A stretch of 64,000 nt of DNA from Methylophilaceae bacterium (GTDB lineage: Bacteria > Pseudomonadota > Gammaproteobacteria > Burkholderiales > Methylophilaceae): assembly GCA_029244935.1 (NCBI GenBank), contig JAQWQF010000028.1, positions 19,945 through 83,944 of the forward strand, read 5' to 3'. The first letter of the stretch is position 1. Each line of letters opens with the position of its first letter. Position numbers and translations under genes: made by a program. The notes below the pieces were generated by a model. The model was not told the DNA's origin and ran no database searches. It saw only the letters and a program-made list of their open reading frames with translations. This document shows positions 63,738 through 64,000 of the stretch, in pieces.

Positions 63738-64000
63738 CAGAGAGTACTTCCTCTATTATAATTGCTGAAGTCGGAACATCTTGATGCCCTCCACTCATAC
63801 CAGTTGCATGTTTTCCAATAAGATCTATGATTTCTGTTCCAGAAACTACCATTCCGAATACACAGTAACCAGCACCATCTTGGCCGGGATAGTCTAAAAA
63901 AGAATTATTTGCAACATTAATAAAAAATTGTGAAGTTGCTGAGTCAGGGTCTGATGTTCTTGCCATAGCTATAGTATATGGTTCATTTTTAAGCCCATTA
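63733..64000 (-). CDS. ppiB: Peptidyl-prolyl cis-trans isomerase, cyclophilin type (5' partial at window end)
   Basis: NGLKNEPYTIAMARTSDPDSATSQFFINVANNSFLDY, YCVFGMVVSGTEIID; frame open to window edge. Confidence 0.93.
   Translation of the reverse strand, partial: NGLKNEPYTIAMARTSDPDSATSQFFINVANNSFLDYPGQDGAGYCVFGMVVSGTEIIDLIGKHATGMSGGHQDVPTSAIIIEEVLSD

Overview
The window is an AT-rich, tightly packed bacterial chromosomal segment, almost entirely housekeeping genes. Gene content and order point to Betaproteobacteria, probably a streamlined Methylophilaceae / OM43-like methylotroph (inference: DUF2782-thrB next to polA, dusB-fis, the cox operon with DUF2909 and SURF1, and a DUF3683 oxidoreductase). 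Recognisable blocks are rpmG-rpmB / dut-coaBC; cstA-ybdD; lgt; ilvD; hemF-tsaC-purD-purH-fis-dusB; a CinA-like gene with polA; DUF2782-thrB; a UvrD-type helicase; groES-groEL under a perfect CIRCE; bioA-dacB-FKBP-OsmC; coq7; ctpA; dinG-tsaB-rimI-(putative holD)-proS; queA / tRNA-Leu(CAA); an aa3-type cytochrome oxidase operon with assembly genes; apaH; a PfkB kinase; hemJ-like; DUF3683; phoBR; an OFA-family MFS transporter; ribH-nusB; and lpxH-ppiB. I found no CRISPR array, prophage, transposon, defence island or biosynthetic cluster, and nothing I would call a new system. The best leads are a prolyl-tRNA synthetase lacking the whole INS editing domain, a divergent HolD candidate, an lpxH reading frame with no ATG/GTG/TTG start, a Pho-box-like repeat and a separate 22-bp perfect palindrome between phoB and an OFA transporter gene, and a few uncharacterised secreted or membrane proteins. 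All family calls are from reading translations by eye; no database search was run.
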